A DNA stretch of 26,886 nucleotides, taken from an uncultured Bacteroidales bacterium (GTDB taxonomy: Bacteria > Bacteroidota > Bacteroidia > Bacteroidales > Paludibacteraceae). The notes under the pieces were generated by a model. The model had not been told where the DNA came from. It made no database searches and worked only from the letters and a program-made list of their open reading frames with translations. The stretch spans positions 1 through 26,886 of the forward strand of contig CAMOJA010000016.1 of assembly GCA_946616535.1 (NCBI GenBank), read 5' to 3'. The position numbers and the translations under genes are program-made. The first letter of the stretch is position 1; the number at the start of each line of letters is the position of its first letter. Positions 1 to 6,915 of this stretch are shown piece after piece.

Positions 1-98
1 CCTTCATCGCGCAGAAGAACGAGCCGAACGGCGCAAAGACCATGAAACAATGGTACTGGCGCGTGTGCGGTGAAGAGTGGGATCAAGCTCACTCTTAA
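1..98 (+). CDS. C-terminal end of an unrecognised protein (5' partial)
   Basis: An open frame enters from the left edge (first full codon at base 3) and ends at TAA 96-98. The visible 31 residues end in WYWRVCGEEWDQAHS and are hydrophilic, with several tryptophans and charged residues and no membrane segment. I do not recognise the family. The next gene, a small lipoprotein-like protein, starts 36 bases downstream on the same strand, so the two are probably co-transcribed. The spacer between them is an octamer tandem repeat. The frame and stop are clear; the function cannot be called from this fragment. Confidence 0.6.
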   Translation, partial: FIAQKNEPNGAKTMKQWYWRVCGEEWDQAHS

Positions 99-99
99 C

Positions 100-132
100 G
101 TTAAACTGTTAAATCGTTAAACTGTTAAAATC
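100..132. repeat. Octamer tandem repeat filling a gene spacer
   Basis: Four head-to-tail units alternate GTTAAACT and GTTAAATC, the last unit carrying one extra A. The array begins two bases after the upstream stop codon and ends two bases before the next ATG at 135, so it makes up almost the whole spacer. Confidence 0.85.
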
Positions 133-134
133 GT

Positions 135-338
135 ATGAGTAAGCAGCAGATCTACAAAATCATCGTTACCGTAACTACCGCTATCGTGACATGCGTGGCG
201 ATTGCGCTGGGACTGAGTTCGTGCAACGTCACCCGAACGGTAACGACCCGCAGCGAGGCTTGGCAGAAAGGCGACACCAGCGTCGTTATTCAAACAAAGA
301 CCATCGAAACCTACGATGCTTCAAAGAAAGGATTGTAG
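135..338 (+). CDS. Small lipoprotein-like or single-helix membrane protein (smalltalk-like)
   Basis: This is a 67-residue protein with a short basic start, one hydrophobic helix at about residues 8-28 and the sequence LSSC ending at Cys30, which resembles a lipobox. A hydrophilic, threonine-rich tail of about 37 residues follows. The architecture (tiny protein, N-terminal helix, LSSC) recalls the short smalltalk-type proteins that accompany HU-like DNA-binding protein and amidase genes in Bacteroides, but this one has a longer tail and the match is from memory. It follows an unrecognised partial gene and is followed directly by a strong terminator, so it is the last gene of its transcript. 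Cys30 lies further from the start than in most lipoproteins, so it could instead be a plain inner-membrane anchor. It is likely a real gene; its function is unknown. Confidence 0.6.
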   Translation: MSKQQIYKIIVTVTTAIVTCVAIALGLSSCNVTRTVTTRSEAWQKGDTSVVIQTKTIETYDASKKGL

Positions 339-341
339 ATG

Positions 342-378
342 AAAAGAGGAGCGAAAATTCGCTCCTCTTTTATTTTTT
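342..378 (+). terminator. Rho-independent terminator
   Basis: Bases 342-355 and 358-371 are perfectly complementary around GAGGAGCGAA. The 3' arm ends in TTTT and is followed by a second T-run at 373-379. It starts four bases after the stop of the small lipoprotein-like gene. Confidence 0.9.
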
Positions 379-492
379 TGCGTGCACAATTCACACAAAT
401 CACACTTTCACACAAAAATGTGTGTTCATTTTTTCAGGGGCAAAAGAAAATAGGCAAGAAATAGAGGATTTTTGTGGAAAAATAATCTTTCA

Positions 493-524
493 TTTGCATA
501 TTTCAAAAAAAAAGTGTACCTTTG
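493..524 (+). promoter_or_regulatory. Bacteroidota-type promoter of the antiporter-dedA pair
   Basis: The -33 element TTTG is at 493-496 and the -7 element TACCTTTG at 517-524, separated by 20 bases, which matches the Bacteroidota primary sigma consensus. The start codon is at 566. The -33 region reads TTTGCATATTTCAAAA, a variant of the core seen at other promoters in this window. Confidence 0.85.
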
Positions 525-565
525 CACTCGCTTTTAGCGGGTTTAAATTAATTAAATAAAGTACT

Positions 566-1912
566 ATGGAACAATTTGTACATTCGGCATGGTCACTGAT
601 TCCGTTCGGACTCATGCTTCTGATGATTGCTATCGGTCCGCTGGTAGCAGAACACTGGTGGGAGAAGAACACCAACAAACTCATTGTTTCCCTCTTCCTC
701 GGCGTGCCCGTAGCGGTATGCCTGATCATGGGCGGAATGATGCACGAGTTGGAGCACCAGATCTTCTTCGACTACGTGCCGTTCATCATCCTTCTGCTGG
801 CGTTGTTTGTCATCACCGGCGGTATTCATTTCTCGGGTGACCTGAAAGCCAAGCCTTGGGTCAACACCGGTTTCTTGGGCTTGGGCTGGATCTTAGCCTC
901 TATCATGGGTACGACGGGCGCAGCCATGCTGCTTATCCGTCCGCTCATCGAGACCAACAAACAGCGTGAACACAAGGTTCACACCATCCTTTTCTTCATC
1001 GCGCTGGTAGCTAACTGCGGCGGTCTGCTGACCCCGCTGGGCGACCCACCCTTGTTCATGCTCTTCCTCCGCGGCGCACATTTCTCCTGGTTCTTGCACC
1101 TTGCTCCGGAATGGGCGGTAACGGGTCTGCTGCTGCTCGGCATCTATTTCGCGATGGACACTTATTATTACAAGAAAGAGCACTGGACATCCCTCTCCGC
1201 AGACTCGCGTGAGGCTACTCCGATGGTAATGAAAGGAACCATCAATTTCGTATATCTGTTAGGCGTAGTGCTGGCAGTGGCTTTTGTGAACGAAGGAACC
1301 ATCAAGCAGATGGGTGAAGCGGACGCTCCGCTGTGGCTCAAATACCTGCGTGAGATAGTGCTGCTCTCGCTCACAGGTCTCTCGCTCTACACCACCAAGA
1401 AAGAGGTGCGTTTTGGCGACAACAAGTTCAGCTGGACTCCGATAGTAGAGGTAGCCGTTCTGTTCCTCGGTATCTTCACGACGATGACCCCTGCCCTCGC
1501 CTATCTGAAGGCGCACGCAGCCGACCTCGGTTTCACCCACGCATGGCAGTTCTATTACTCGACCGGTGCGCTCTCTGCGTTCCTCGACAACACGCCGACA
1601 GCCGTTGCCTTCCACGGCGTAGCTTCCGGTCTGCCGGAGTCGCTTGCTGCCGCTGAAGCAGGTGTCGTAACAGGTATGTTCAACGGCACACCTTTCGTAG
1701 CCGGTATTCCGGAGATACTGCTCAAAGCTATCTCCATCGCGGCTGTGATGTTCGGCTCACTGACCTATATCGGCAACGGACCTAACTTCATGGTGAAAGC
1801 TATCGCAGAGGAAAGCGGAATCAAGATGCCGTCGTTCTTCGGCTATATGATTAAGTTCAGCTTGATCATCTTGTTACCGGTTTATATCATCGTTCAACTC
1901 CTCTTTATCTAA
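566..1912 (+). CDS. Sodium:proton antiporter, NhaD/CitMHS-type ion transporter
   Basis: This 448-residue integral membrane protein has roughly ten to twelve hydrophobic segments along its whole length. It belongs by appearance to the ion-transporter superfamily containing NhaD and CitMHS. Two family-typical regions are visible: TTGAAMLLIRPLI near residue 115 and NCGGLLTPLGDPPLF near residue 152; a related half-site with DNTPTA lies in the C-terminal half. Members exchange Na+ or Li+ for protons, or carry carboxylates, across the inner membrane; the exact substrate cannot be read from the sequence. Length is normal. The ATG at 566 is 41 bases after a clear promoter. The stop codon is immediately followed by the ATG of the DedA gene, so the two form an operon that may serve membrane ion homeostasis. 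Confidence 0.88.
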   Translation: MEQFVHSAWSLIPFGLMLLMIAIGPLVAEHWWEKNTNKLIVSLFLGVPVAVCLIMGGMMHELEHQIFFDYVPFIILLLALFVITGGIHFSGDLKAKPWVNTGFLGLGWILASIMGTTGAAMLLIRPLIETNKQREHKVHTILFFIALVANCGGLLTPLGDPPLFMLFLRGAHFSWFLHLAPEWAVTGLLLLGIYFAMDTYYYKKEHWTSLSADSREATPMVMKGTINFVYLLGVVLAVAFVNEGTIKQMGEADAPLWLKYLREIVLLSLTGLSLYTTKKEVRFGDNKFSWTPIVEVAVLFLGIFTTMTPALAYLKAHAADLGFTHAWQFYYSTGALSAFLDNTPTAVAFHGVASGLPESLAAAEAGVVTGMFNGTPFVAGIPEILLKAISIAAVMFGSLTYIGNGPNFMVKAIAEESGIKMPSFFGYMIKFSLIILLPVYIIVQLLFI

Positions 1913-2566
1913 ATGAGTCTGATAGATAACATTATCACGTGGTATTCGGCGCATATGAACTATGCGTCGATTACTGCGTTGATGGCGGTAGAGAGTTCGT
2001 TCATCCCCTTCCCGAGCGAAGTGGTGATCCCTCCGGCGGCGTTTGTCGCGGGTCAGCCGGACAGCGTCCTTTGCACCACCGGCAACTACCCCGTCGATGT
2101 GCTGCTGATCATTCTTTTCGGTACGTTAGGAGCCATGATCGGCGCGATCATCAACTACGGTCTCTCCGTATGGCTCGGACGGTTGGTGATCTATAAGTTC
2201 GCCGACTCCCGGTTAGGCCATATGTGCCTGCTCTCGAGCGAGAAGATCCAGCGCGCAGAGGAGTACTTCCGCGAGAAAGGCAACGTCTCTACGTTCGTCG
2301 GTCGTTTCATCCCGGGCATCCGCCAGCTGATCTCCATCCCTGCGGGTCTGAGCCGCATGCATTTCGGCGCGTTCCTATGGTGGACATTCCTCGGGGCGTT
2401 TATATGGAACTGCATCTTAGCCGTCCTCGGTTACGTAGCAGCCGGCCAGATGGACCTGATCAAAGAATATAGCCACGAGCTATCCGTGGCCATACTGGTT
2501 CTGCTCGGGGCAGTCATTCTATACTACCTCATCCGATGGATCATCAAAAAACGCGTGAAGGCTTAG
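1913..2566 (+). CDS. DedA-family (SNARE-associated/VTT domain) membrane protein
   Basis: The protein has 217 residues, normal for the family, with four to five membrane segments. The N-terminal ESSFIPFPSEVVIPPAAF and the central FVGRFIPGIRQLISIPAG are the two re-entrant signature regions of DedA proteins, including the conserved G-R-F/Y-x-P-G-x-R arginines. Some DedA proteins are implicated in flipping undecaprenyl phosphate or phospholipids and in proton-motive-force homeostasis; which applies here is unknown. The start codon directly abuts the stop of the antiporter gene (TAA then ATG), so translation is probably coupled. The 3' end of the coding region, including the stop codon, lies inside the terminator hairpin. 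Confidence 0.92.
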   Translation: MSLIDNIITWYSAHMNYASITALMAVESSFIPFPSEVVIPPAAFVAGQPDSVLCTTGNYPVDVLLIILFGTLGAMIGAIINYGLSVWLGRLVIYKFADSRLGHMCLLSSEKIQRAEEYFREKGNVSTFVGRFIPGIRQLISIPAGLSRMHFGAFLWWTFLGAFIWNCILAVLGYVAAGQMDLIKEYSHELSVAILVLLGAVILYYLIRWIIKKRVKA

Positions 2567-2583
2567 CCCCACGCGTTTTTTTT
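2546..2583. terminator. Bidirectional terminator overlapping the dedA stop codon
   Basis: Stem AAAAAACGCGTG (2546-2557) pairs with 2570-2581, with T-runs available in both orientations. The loop includes the DedA stop codon. The hairpin sits between convergent operons: dedA on the plus strand and the ftsZ-wzz-like operon on the minus strand, which ends at 2593. A GGTTATT pair follows at 2584-2597, covering the minus-strand stop. Confidence 0.88.
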
Positions 2584-2592
2584 GGTTATTGG

Positions 2593-3543
2593 TTATTGTT
2601 TCAGCCATTCGATGATGGCTTTTCTTTTGTCTATCAGTTCCGCTAATGTGCACCCGAAGATCCATCCCAGGAGGAAGAAGAGGACGATCATCTTCAGACG
2701 GTTATTCACGGGAATGGGGGCAGTAGAGAAATGATTCTCGAAGGTCACCGGCGCGGTAGCCAGCAGCATCCTGTAGTCCTTTTGCTGCAGGTAGTCATGC
2801 TGCTCATAGATATCCTTCAAGAACAACTCTATATCTCTGTCACCGTAGAAATTCACGCCGTTGCTGCTATAATTCATGGGTCTCGCAGCAGAAGGCGCAT
2901 TGAAATAATACTCGGAAGTGAGGCTGTCGAGTTTCTGCGCCTGGTTATGGTTGAAAGCCACCTCGTCCGCGAGATTCTTTCTATAGACAGCGAAAGAGTG
3001 CTGCATCGCTTCGTTGCTATTGAACCATTCCAACAATGCCTGCTCAATAGCCGGTACTTGATGCATGTTCTTCACCTTGACGCGGAACTGCAGGCACAAA
3101 CGGTCTTTCATCTGCACCTTAACCGTATCCGTAGGTTGCGATTTATGCTTAAAATCAATATAATCCGGCGTACCGTCATCCAGACAATCGACGACGCGGA
3201 ATGTATTGAAATCGGTAGCTATATGGTCCTTAATAAAAGGCGTAATAGCCGCCTCGTCCGGCAACATTCTCGTGGACAACAATGGCGCATAAGCCTGCTC
3301 AAACTGCTGGATAGACGGGCCATTGAGCATCGCAACGGCATTCATCTTGTACGTCAGATTTTCATTCCGGCTGGTATATACCGCCGCTGCGATCGCCAGA
3401 ATCAAGATAGTCACGACGATATACCAATATCGGTACGTCAGGCGAACCATTCGTTCAAAAACCCGCCAGCACGCGGCACAAGCACGACCTATGGCACGAC
3501 CTATAGCCACGCATAAGTCAAAGAAATTCATCTCTTTTTCCAT
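2593..3543 (-). CDS. Wzz-like two-helix membrane protein (putative polysaccharide chain-length determinant)
   Basis: In this 316-residue protein a cytoplasmic basic N-terminus leads to a first helix at about residues 38-58 (YWYIVVTILILAIAAAVYTS). A large extracytoplasmic region of about 215 residues follows, then a second helix near residue 285 preceded by a proline-containing stretch (APIPVNN), and a short charged C-tail. This is the topology of Wzz/PCP proteins, which set O-antigen or capsule chain length. The sequence match is not strong enough to name a subfamily. It begins 16 bases after the ftsZ stop, so it is the last gene of the division operon, an unusual partner. An alternative start is ATG at 3531, four codons in. 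No adjacent polysaccharide cluster supports the assignment. Confidence 0.6.
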   Translation of the reverse strand: MEKEMNFFDLCVAIGRAIGRACAACWRVFERMVRLTYRYWYIVVTILILAIAAAVYTSRNENLTYKMNAVAMLNGPSIQQFEQAYAPLLSTRMLPDEAAITPFIKDHIATDFNTFRVVDCLDDGTPDYIDFKHKSQPTDTVKVQMKDRLCLQFRVKVKNMHQVPAIEQALLEWFNSNEAMQHSFAVYRKNLADEVAFNHNQAQKLDSLTSEYYFNAPSAARPMNYSSNGVNFYGDRDIELFLKDIYEQHDYLQQKDYRMLLATAPVTFENHFSTAPIPVNNRLKMIVLFFLLGWIFGCTLAELIDKRKAIIEWLKQ

Positions 3544-3559
3544 ATATAAAAGTATTCAG

Positions 3560-4816
3560 TTATTTTCGTCTGATCCATCCGAAAGGACGATGAGCAGGTT
3601 TCTCCTCCTTTTTCTGCTCGGTTTTCTCTTCGTCCTCGACAGTAATCACGATCTCCTCCGCAGAAGTAGAAGGAACGCGCTCGCGCGCGGGAGCAGCAGG
3701 CACCTCAACGCCTTCTGCACGGAGCGTGTCGCTCAGGTCTATCAGCGTCGCTTTCTCGTCCTCCAGGGGTTTGGGTTGCTGCGGAGGATAGTTCGCCTCG
3801 ATAGCTTCGGAGATAGTCTTCTTGCCCTCTTCTTCCTCTTCGGAAGGCAGTCCATCGACCTTATACCCCGTAGCGATGACCGTCACGCGGACCTCTTCTC
3901 CCAAGGTCTCGTCTATCGACGCACCCCATTGCACCTCGATATCGTCACCGACCTCCTGTACGAAATCGTTGATCTGGTCGATCTCCTCCATAACGATCGC
4001 GTGCTCCGTCGAGCAGTAGAACTGCAGCAAGATACGCTCAGCGCCGTGGACGTCATTCGTGTTCACCAGCGGCGAGTTCAACGCATCGTTGATAGCATTG
4101 GTGATACGTTTCTCTCCGGACGCATGACCGATATTCATGATCGCTACTCCACCCTTACGCAAGGTGTTGCGCACGTCGGCAAAGTCCGTATTGATATATC
4201 CCGGCACGGTGATGATCTCCGCAATCGCGCGTGCTGCATTAGCCACCACGTCATCCGACTTGGAGAACGCATTGAGCAGGTTCAGCTCCGGATAAATCTG
4301 TTTGAGCTTCTCGTTATTAATAATAAGGAGTGCATCCACATGCTTCGCCAGCCGCGCCACGCCGGTCATCGCCTTCTCGATCTTCTTCTTGCCCTCAAAA
4401 GCAAAAGGAATGGTGACGATCCCGACGGTGAGTATCCCCATCTCCTGCGCCACCTCAGCTACTACAGCGGAGGCGCCGGTACCTGTGCCACCACCCATGC
4501 CGGCGGTGATAAAGAGCATCTGCGTACCGTCGTTCAGCGCCTCGCGGATATGATCCTTGCTTTCCTCGGCATACTGACGCGCGGTCTCGGGATCGCCTCC
4601 GGCACCCAAACCCGGTCCCAGCTGTAGTTTGCTCGGTACAGAGCTCTTGATCAGCACCTGGCGATCCGTGTTACAAACCAGAAAAGAGACATCTTTCAGC
4701 CCCTGGCGATGCATATAATTGACGGCATTACATCCGCCGCCACCCACGCCGATGACCTTGATAATACTATCTTCCGTCAATCCTTCCAAAGGAAGCGTAA
4801 TTAAATCCTCGTTCAT
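3560..4816 (-). CDS. ftsZ: Cell division GTPase FtsZ
   Basis: FtsZ polymerises at mid-cell into the Z-ring. In this 418-residue protein the nucleotide-binding GVGGGGCNAV is at residues 23-32, the tubulin signature GGGTGTG at 108-114, and the synergy-loop sequence NTDFADV, which inserts into the neighbouring subunit, near residue 213. The globular part ends near residue 325. A charged, glutamate/lysine-rich linker follows, then the C-terminal tail RPFGWIRRK. The usual acidic-proline C-terminal peptide that binds FtsA is therefore only loosely recognisable. The gene lies 44 bases downstream of ftsA in the order murC-ftsQ-ftsA-ftsZ, standard for Bacteroidota. The spacer is an ATTAAAA heptamer array. 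Confidence 0.98.
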   Translation of the reverse strand: MNEDLITLPLEGLTEDSIIKVIGVGGGGCNAVNYMHRQGLKDVSFLVCNTDRQVLIKSSVPSKLQLGPGLGAGGDPETARQYAEESKDHIREALNDGTQMLFITAGMGGGTGTGASAVVAEVAQEMGILTVGIVTIPFAFEGKKKIEKAMTGVARLAKHVDALLIINNEKLKQIYPELNLLNAFSKSDDVVANAARAIAEIITVPGYINTDFADVRNTLRKGGVAIMNIGHASGEKRITNAINDALNSPLVNTNDVHGAERILLQFYCSTEHAIVMEEIDQINDFVQEVGDDIEVQWGASIDETLGEEVRVTVIATGYKVDGLPSEEEEEGKKTISEAIEANYPPQQPKPLEDEKATLIDLSDTLRAEGVEVPAAPARERVPSTSAEEIVITVEDEEKTEQKKEEKPAHRPFGWIRRK

Positions 4817-4825
4817 ATCTATGAA

Positions 4826-4857
4826 ATTAAAAATTCAAAATTAAAAATTAAAAATTA
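4826..4857. repeat. Heptamer tandem repeat between ftsA and ftsZ
   Basis: There are four and a half units of ATTAAAA, one reading ATTCAAA. The array occupies most of the 44-base spacer between the ftsA stop and the ftsZ start, and so lies where the ftsZ ribosome-binding region would be. Confidence 0.85.
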
Positions 4858-4860
4858 TTC

Positions 4861-6144
4861 TCAGTCTTGGTCGATAAACATATCGAGCGTGCTCTCCTTC
4901 ATGCGGTCGAAGAAACCGGGTTGGCGCACGGGCTGGTTCTTATGGTTATCCCGGTAATCCTGCCCGAGCAGAAGTGTGCCGACCAGGGATGTATAAGCCG
5001 GGGAGAGGTATTTCTCCTCCGTGTCGCGGTGCAGCAAGAGGTTATGGGCGCCATAGGTGACAGGCACGGGAATGAGCGTCTGTATATACTCCGCCATGCC
5101 GGTCATCATCGATCCGCCGCCGGTGATATAGATCGTCTTGATACGGTCCTGCACTTTCTTCAGTTCGTCCATAAGGGGCGCGAGTATCTCTTGCAACTTC
5201 AGCTCAATCGCCTCCGCCAACTCTTCGGCAGAGATGACGATATCTCCACCTATCTCCGGCGCGGCGGGCACACGCAGACGGACTGGTTTGGGCACAAAAG
5301 CCGGTGCCGCGCAGCCGTACTGCTTCTTGAGCACCTCCGCCGTCGCAAAACTCAAGCCCTGCTGCTCCAACATCCGGGTGATATGATATCCGCCTTTCGG
5401 CACCACTTTGTTGAGCAGATACTGTCCTGCTTTATAGACCGCGAGGCTGGTGGTCTGCGCCCCCATATCGAGTACCGCGCAGCCGTCGTCCAAGACATGA
5501 CTGCCGTCGCAGGTGGCAAAAGCCGACAGGAGGCACTCCGGACGCACAAAAGCATGCTCTATACTTCTTCCTGCCTGCGAGAAAGCTTTCTGGAGCTGCG
5601 TATCAATCGCTTTGCGGCCATAGAAAGCGATATAATGCGCCTCGAGTAATGCGGCTCTCTGATCGGACCGAGGCGGGTCGTCCTGCTCTTCGCCGTCGAG
5701 CGTGAAGAAACTCGGGACGAGTCCCAGTACCGTCACGTCGGGATTACGCATCTCAATCTTCTCTTTGCATTCCTGCTCCATCTCATCCAGGAGCTGCTGG
5801 CTGATCTCTTTTCGCCGTGCCTGATCCCGTTTGGAATGTACCGCAACGATCTGCATCGATTGTCCGCCGACCGACAGAAAAGCCGTCGGCAGTTCGTCCA
5901 CGCCGATACGGTTCGCCAGCAGTTTGAGCACCTCGGCGATCACATAACCGGCGTTGCTGGATTGAGAGACAATACCCTGCTCCACGCACACGTTACCGAA
6001 TTTCTGCGGCCGCTCCTCTACGCCTAAGATCTGGAACAAGTCCGGCGCAATACGCCGCGCAGCCATCGCACGGACGCTGTCGCTGCCCAGATCAATCGCT
6101 ACGAGCGGAAAAGAATCAGCTGTTTTGGGTTGTTTTCTTGCCAT
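4861..6144 (-). CDS. ftsA: Cell division protein FtsA
   Basis: FtsA is an actin-like ATPase that tethers FtsZ to the membrane. In this 427-residue protein the phosphate-1 loop AIDLGSDSVRA is at about residues 16-26, phosphate-2 AVLDMGAQTTSLAV near residue 222 and the adenosine motif ITGGGSMMTG near residue 340. The SHS2 (1C) region lies between the first two. A C-terminal amphipathic stretch, GFFDRMKESTLDMFIDQD, is the expected membrane-targeting helix. Length is normal for Bacteroidota. It lies 27 bases downstream of ftsQ and upstream of ftsZ in the same operon. Confidence 0.96.
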   Translation of the reverse strand: MARKQPKTADSFPLVAIDLGSDSVRAMAARRIAPDLFQILGVEERPQKFGNVCVEQGIVSQSSNAGYVIAEVLKLLANRIGVDELPTAFLSVGGQSMQIVAVHSKRDQARRKEISQQLLDEMEQECKEKIEMRNPDVTVLGLVPSFFTLDGEEQDDPPRSDQRAALLEAHYIAFYGRKAIDTQLQKAFSQAGRSIEHAFVRPECLLSAFATCDGSHVLDDGCAVLDMGAQTTSLAVYKAGQYLLNKVVPKGGYHITRMLEQQGLSFATAEVLKKQYGCAAPAFVPKPVRLRVPAAPEIGGDIVISAEELAEAIELKLQEILAPLMDELKKVQDRIKTIYITGGGSMMTGMAEYIQTLIPVPVTYGAHNLLLHRDTEEKYLSPAYTSLVGTLLLGQDYRDNHKNQPVRQPGFFDRMKESTLDMFIDQD

Positions 6145-6171
6145 TGTTGTTTGGTAGTTAAGGATTAGTAA

Positions 6172-6915
6172 TCAATATCGACCTATCACTTGCCCGTGAA
6201 AACGGAGGTCGTATTCAATATAATGTTTGTCTTTGGTCGCCTCTGCGCTGTTCTCCAAGAAGGTACGCATCTTGGCGAGTTTCTGCGCATATCTGTTCAT
6301 GTTTCCCAGCAGTACACGGGGTTGTCCGGGTTGACGCATATAGAGATAGATTCTCTGTGGCGTCTGGACGTGTACAAACCGTATTCGTGCCCGCCAGTAA
6401 GGCTCGTCTTGCAGCCACTGAGCGAAATCCGCCAACTGCCGGCTCGCTATCTGCGGTCCTACAGCGCCGGTAGCAATCAGTACGCTGTCTTTAATCACCG
6501 CCCGCGCCTGCATCACACGCCTGTCGGTATCAATAAAATACGTATCTCCGGGCACCTGCACGCGCAGCAGCGGCACGCGTTGGGTGACGCGGATACGCAT
6601 CTCGCTTCTCGGCGTGACATAACACTCCGCCGTGCGGATCATAGGATGGTGACCGATCGTCTGCTCGATGCGGTGAATCTGCCGTATATCTATCGCACGG
6701 CCGACGGGATACAGATTCTCGCTGCGCAGCAGGTTATTCATCTCCCCCACGGTGATATACATCCGCTCCTGCTGATCCAGGATCTCGTATTCGAGCGAAG
6801 CGCAGGGCTCCTCGGAGGGACGCATCCGGTAACCGGCAACGACCGCACCCACCAGCATCGCGGCTACCACCGTGACGCCTATGATCTGCCATATGATTCG
6901 CGCAAGACTACTCAT
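6172..6915 (-). CDS. ftsQ: Cell division protein FtsQ
   Basis: FtsQ is a bitopic divisome protein. In this 247-residue protein an N-terminal helix at about residues 8-28 (IIWQIIGVTVVAAMLVGAVV) anchors a periplasmic region with a POTRA-like part (about 45-110) and a beta domain in which RVPLLRV and FIDTDRRV are visible. Sequence conservation in this family is low, so the call rests on topology, the POTRA-like pattern and position between murC and ftsA. The start codon lies inside the end of murC with an 8-base overlap (6908-6915), which implies translational coupling. Confidence 0.9.
   Translation of the reverse strand: MSSLARIIWQIIGVTVVAAMLVGAVVAGYRMRPSEEPCASLEYEILDQQERMYITVGEMNNLLRSENLYPVGRAIDIRQIHRIEQTIGHHPMIRTAECYVTPRSEMRIRVTQRVPLLRVQVPGDTYFIDTDRRVMQARAVIKDSVLIATGAVGPQIASRQLADFAQWLQDEPYWRARIRFVHVQTPQRIYLYMRQPGQPRVLLGNMNRYAQKLAKMRTFLENSAEATKDKHYIEYDLRFHGQVIGRY

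Noticed and set aside
191..559. 122-codon plus-strand frame
   Set aside because: It crosses a terminator and the antiporter promoter and is out of frame with the small lipoprotein-like gene.
3323..4627. Long plus-strand open frame (434 codons)
   Set aside because: It lies opposite ftsZ and the Wzz-like gene, has an arginine/histidine-rich composition typical of antisense frames, and matches no family.
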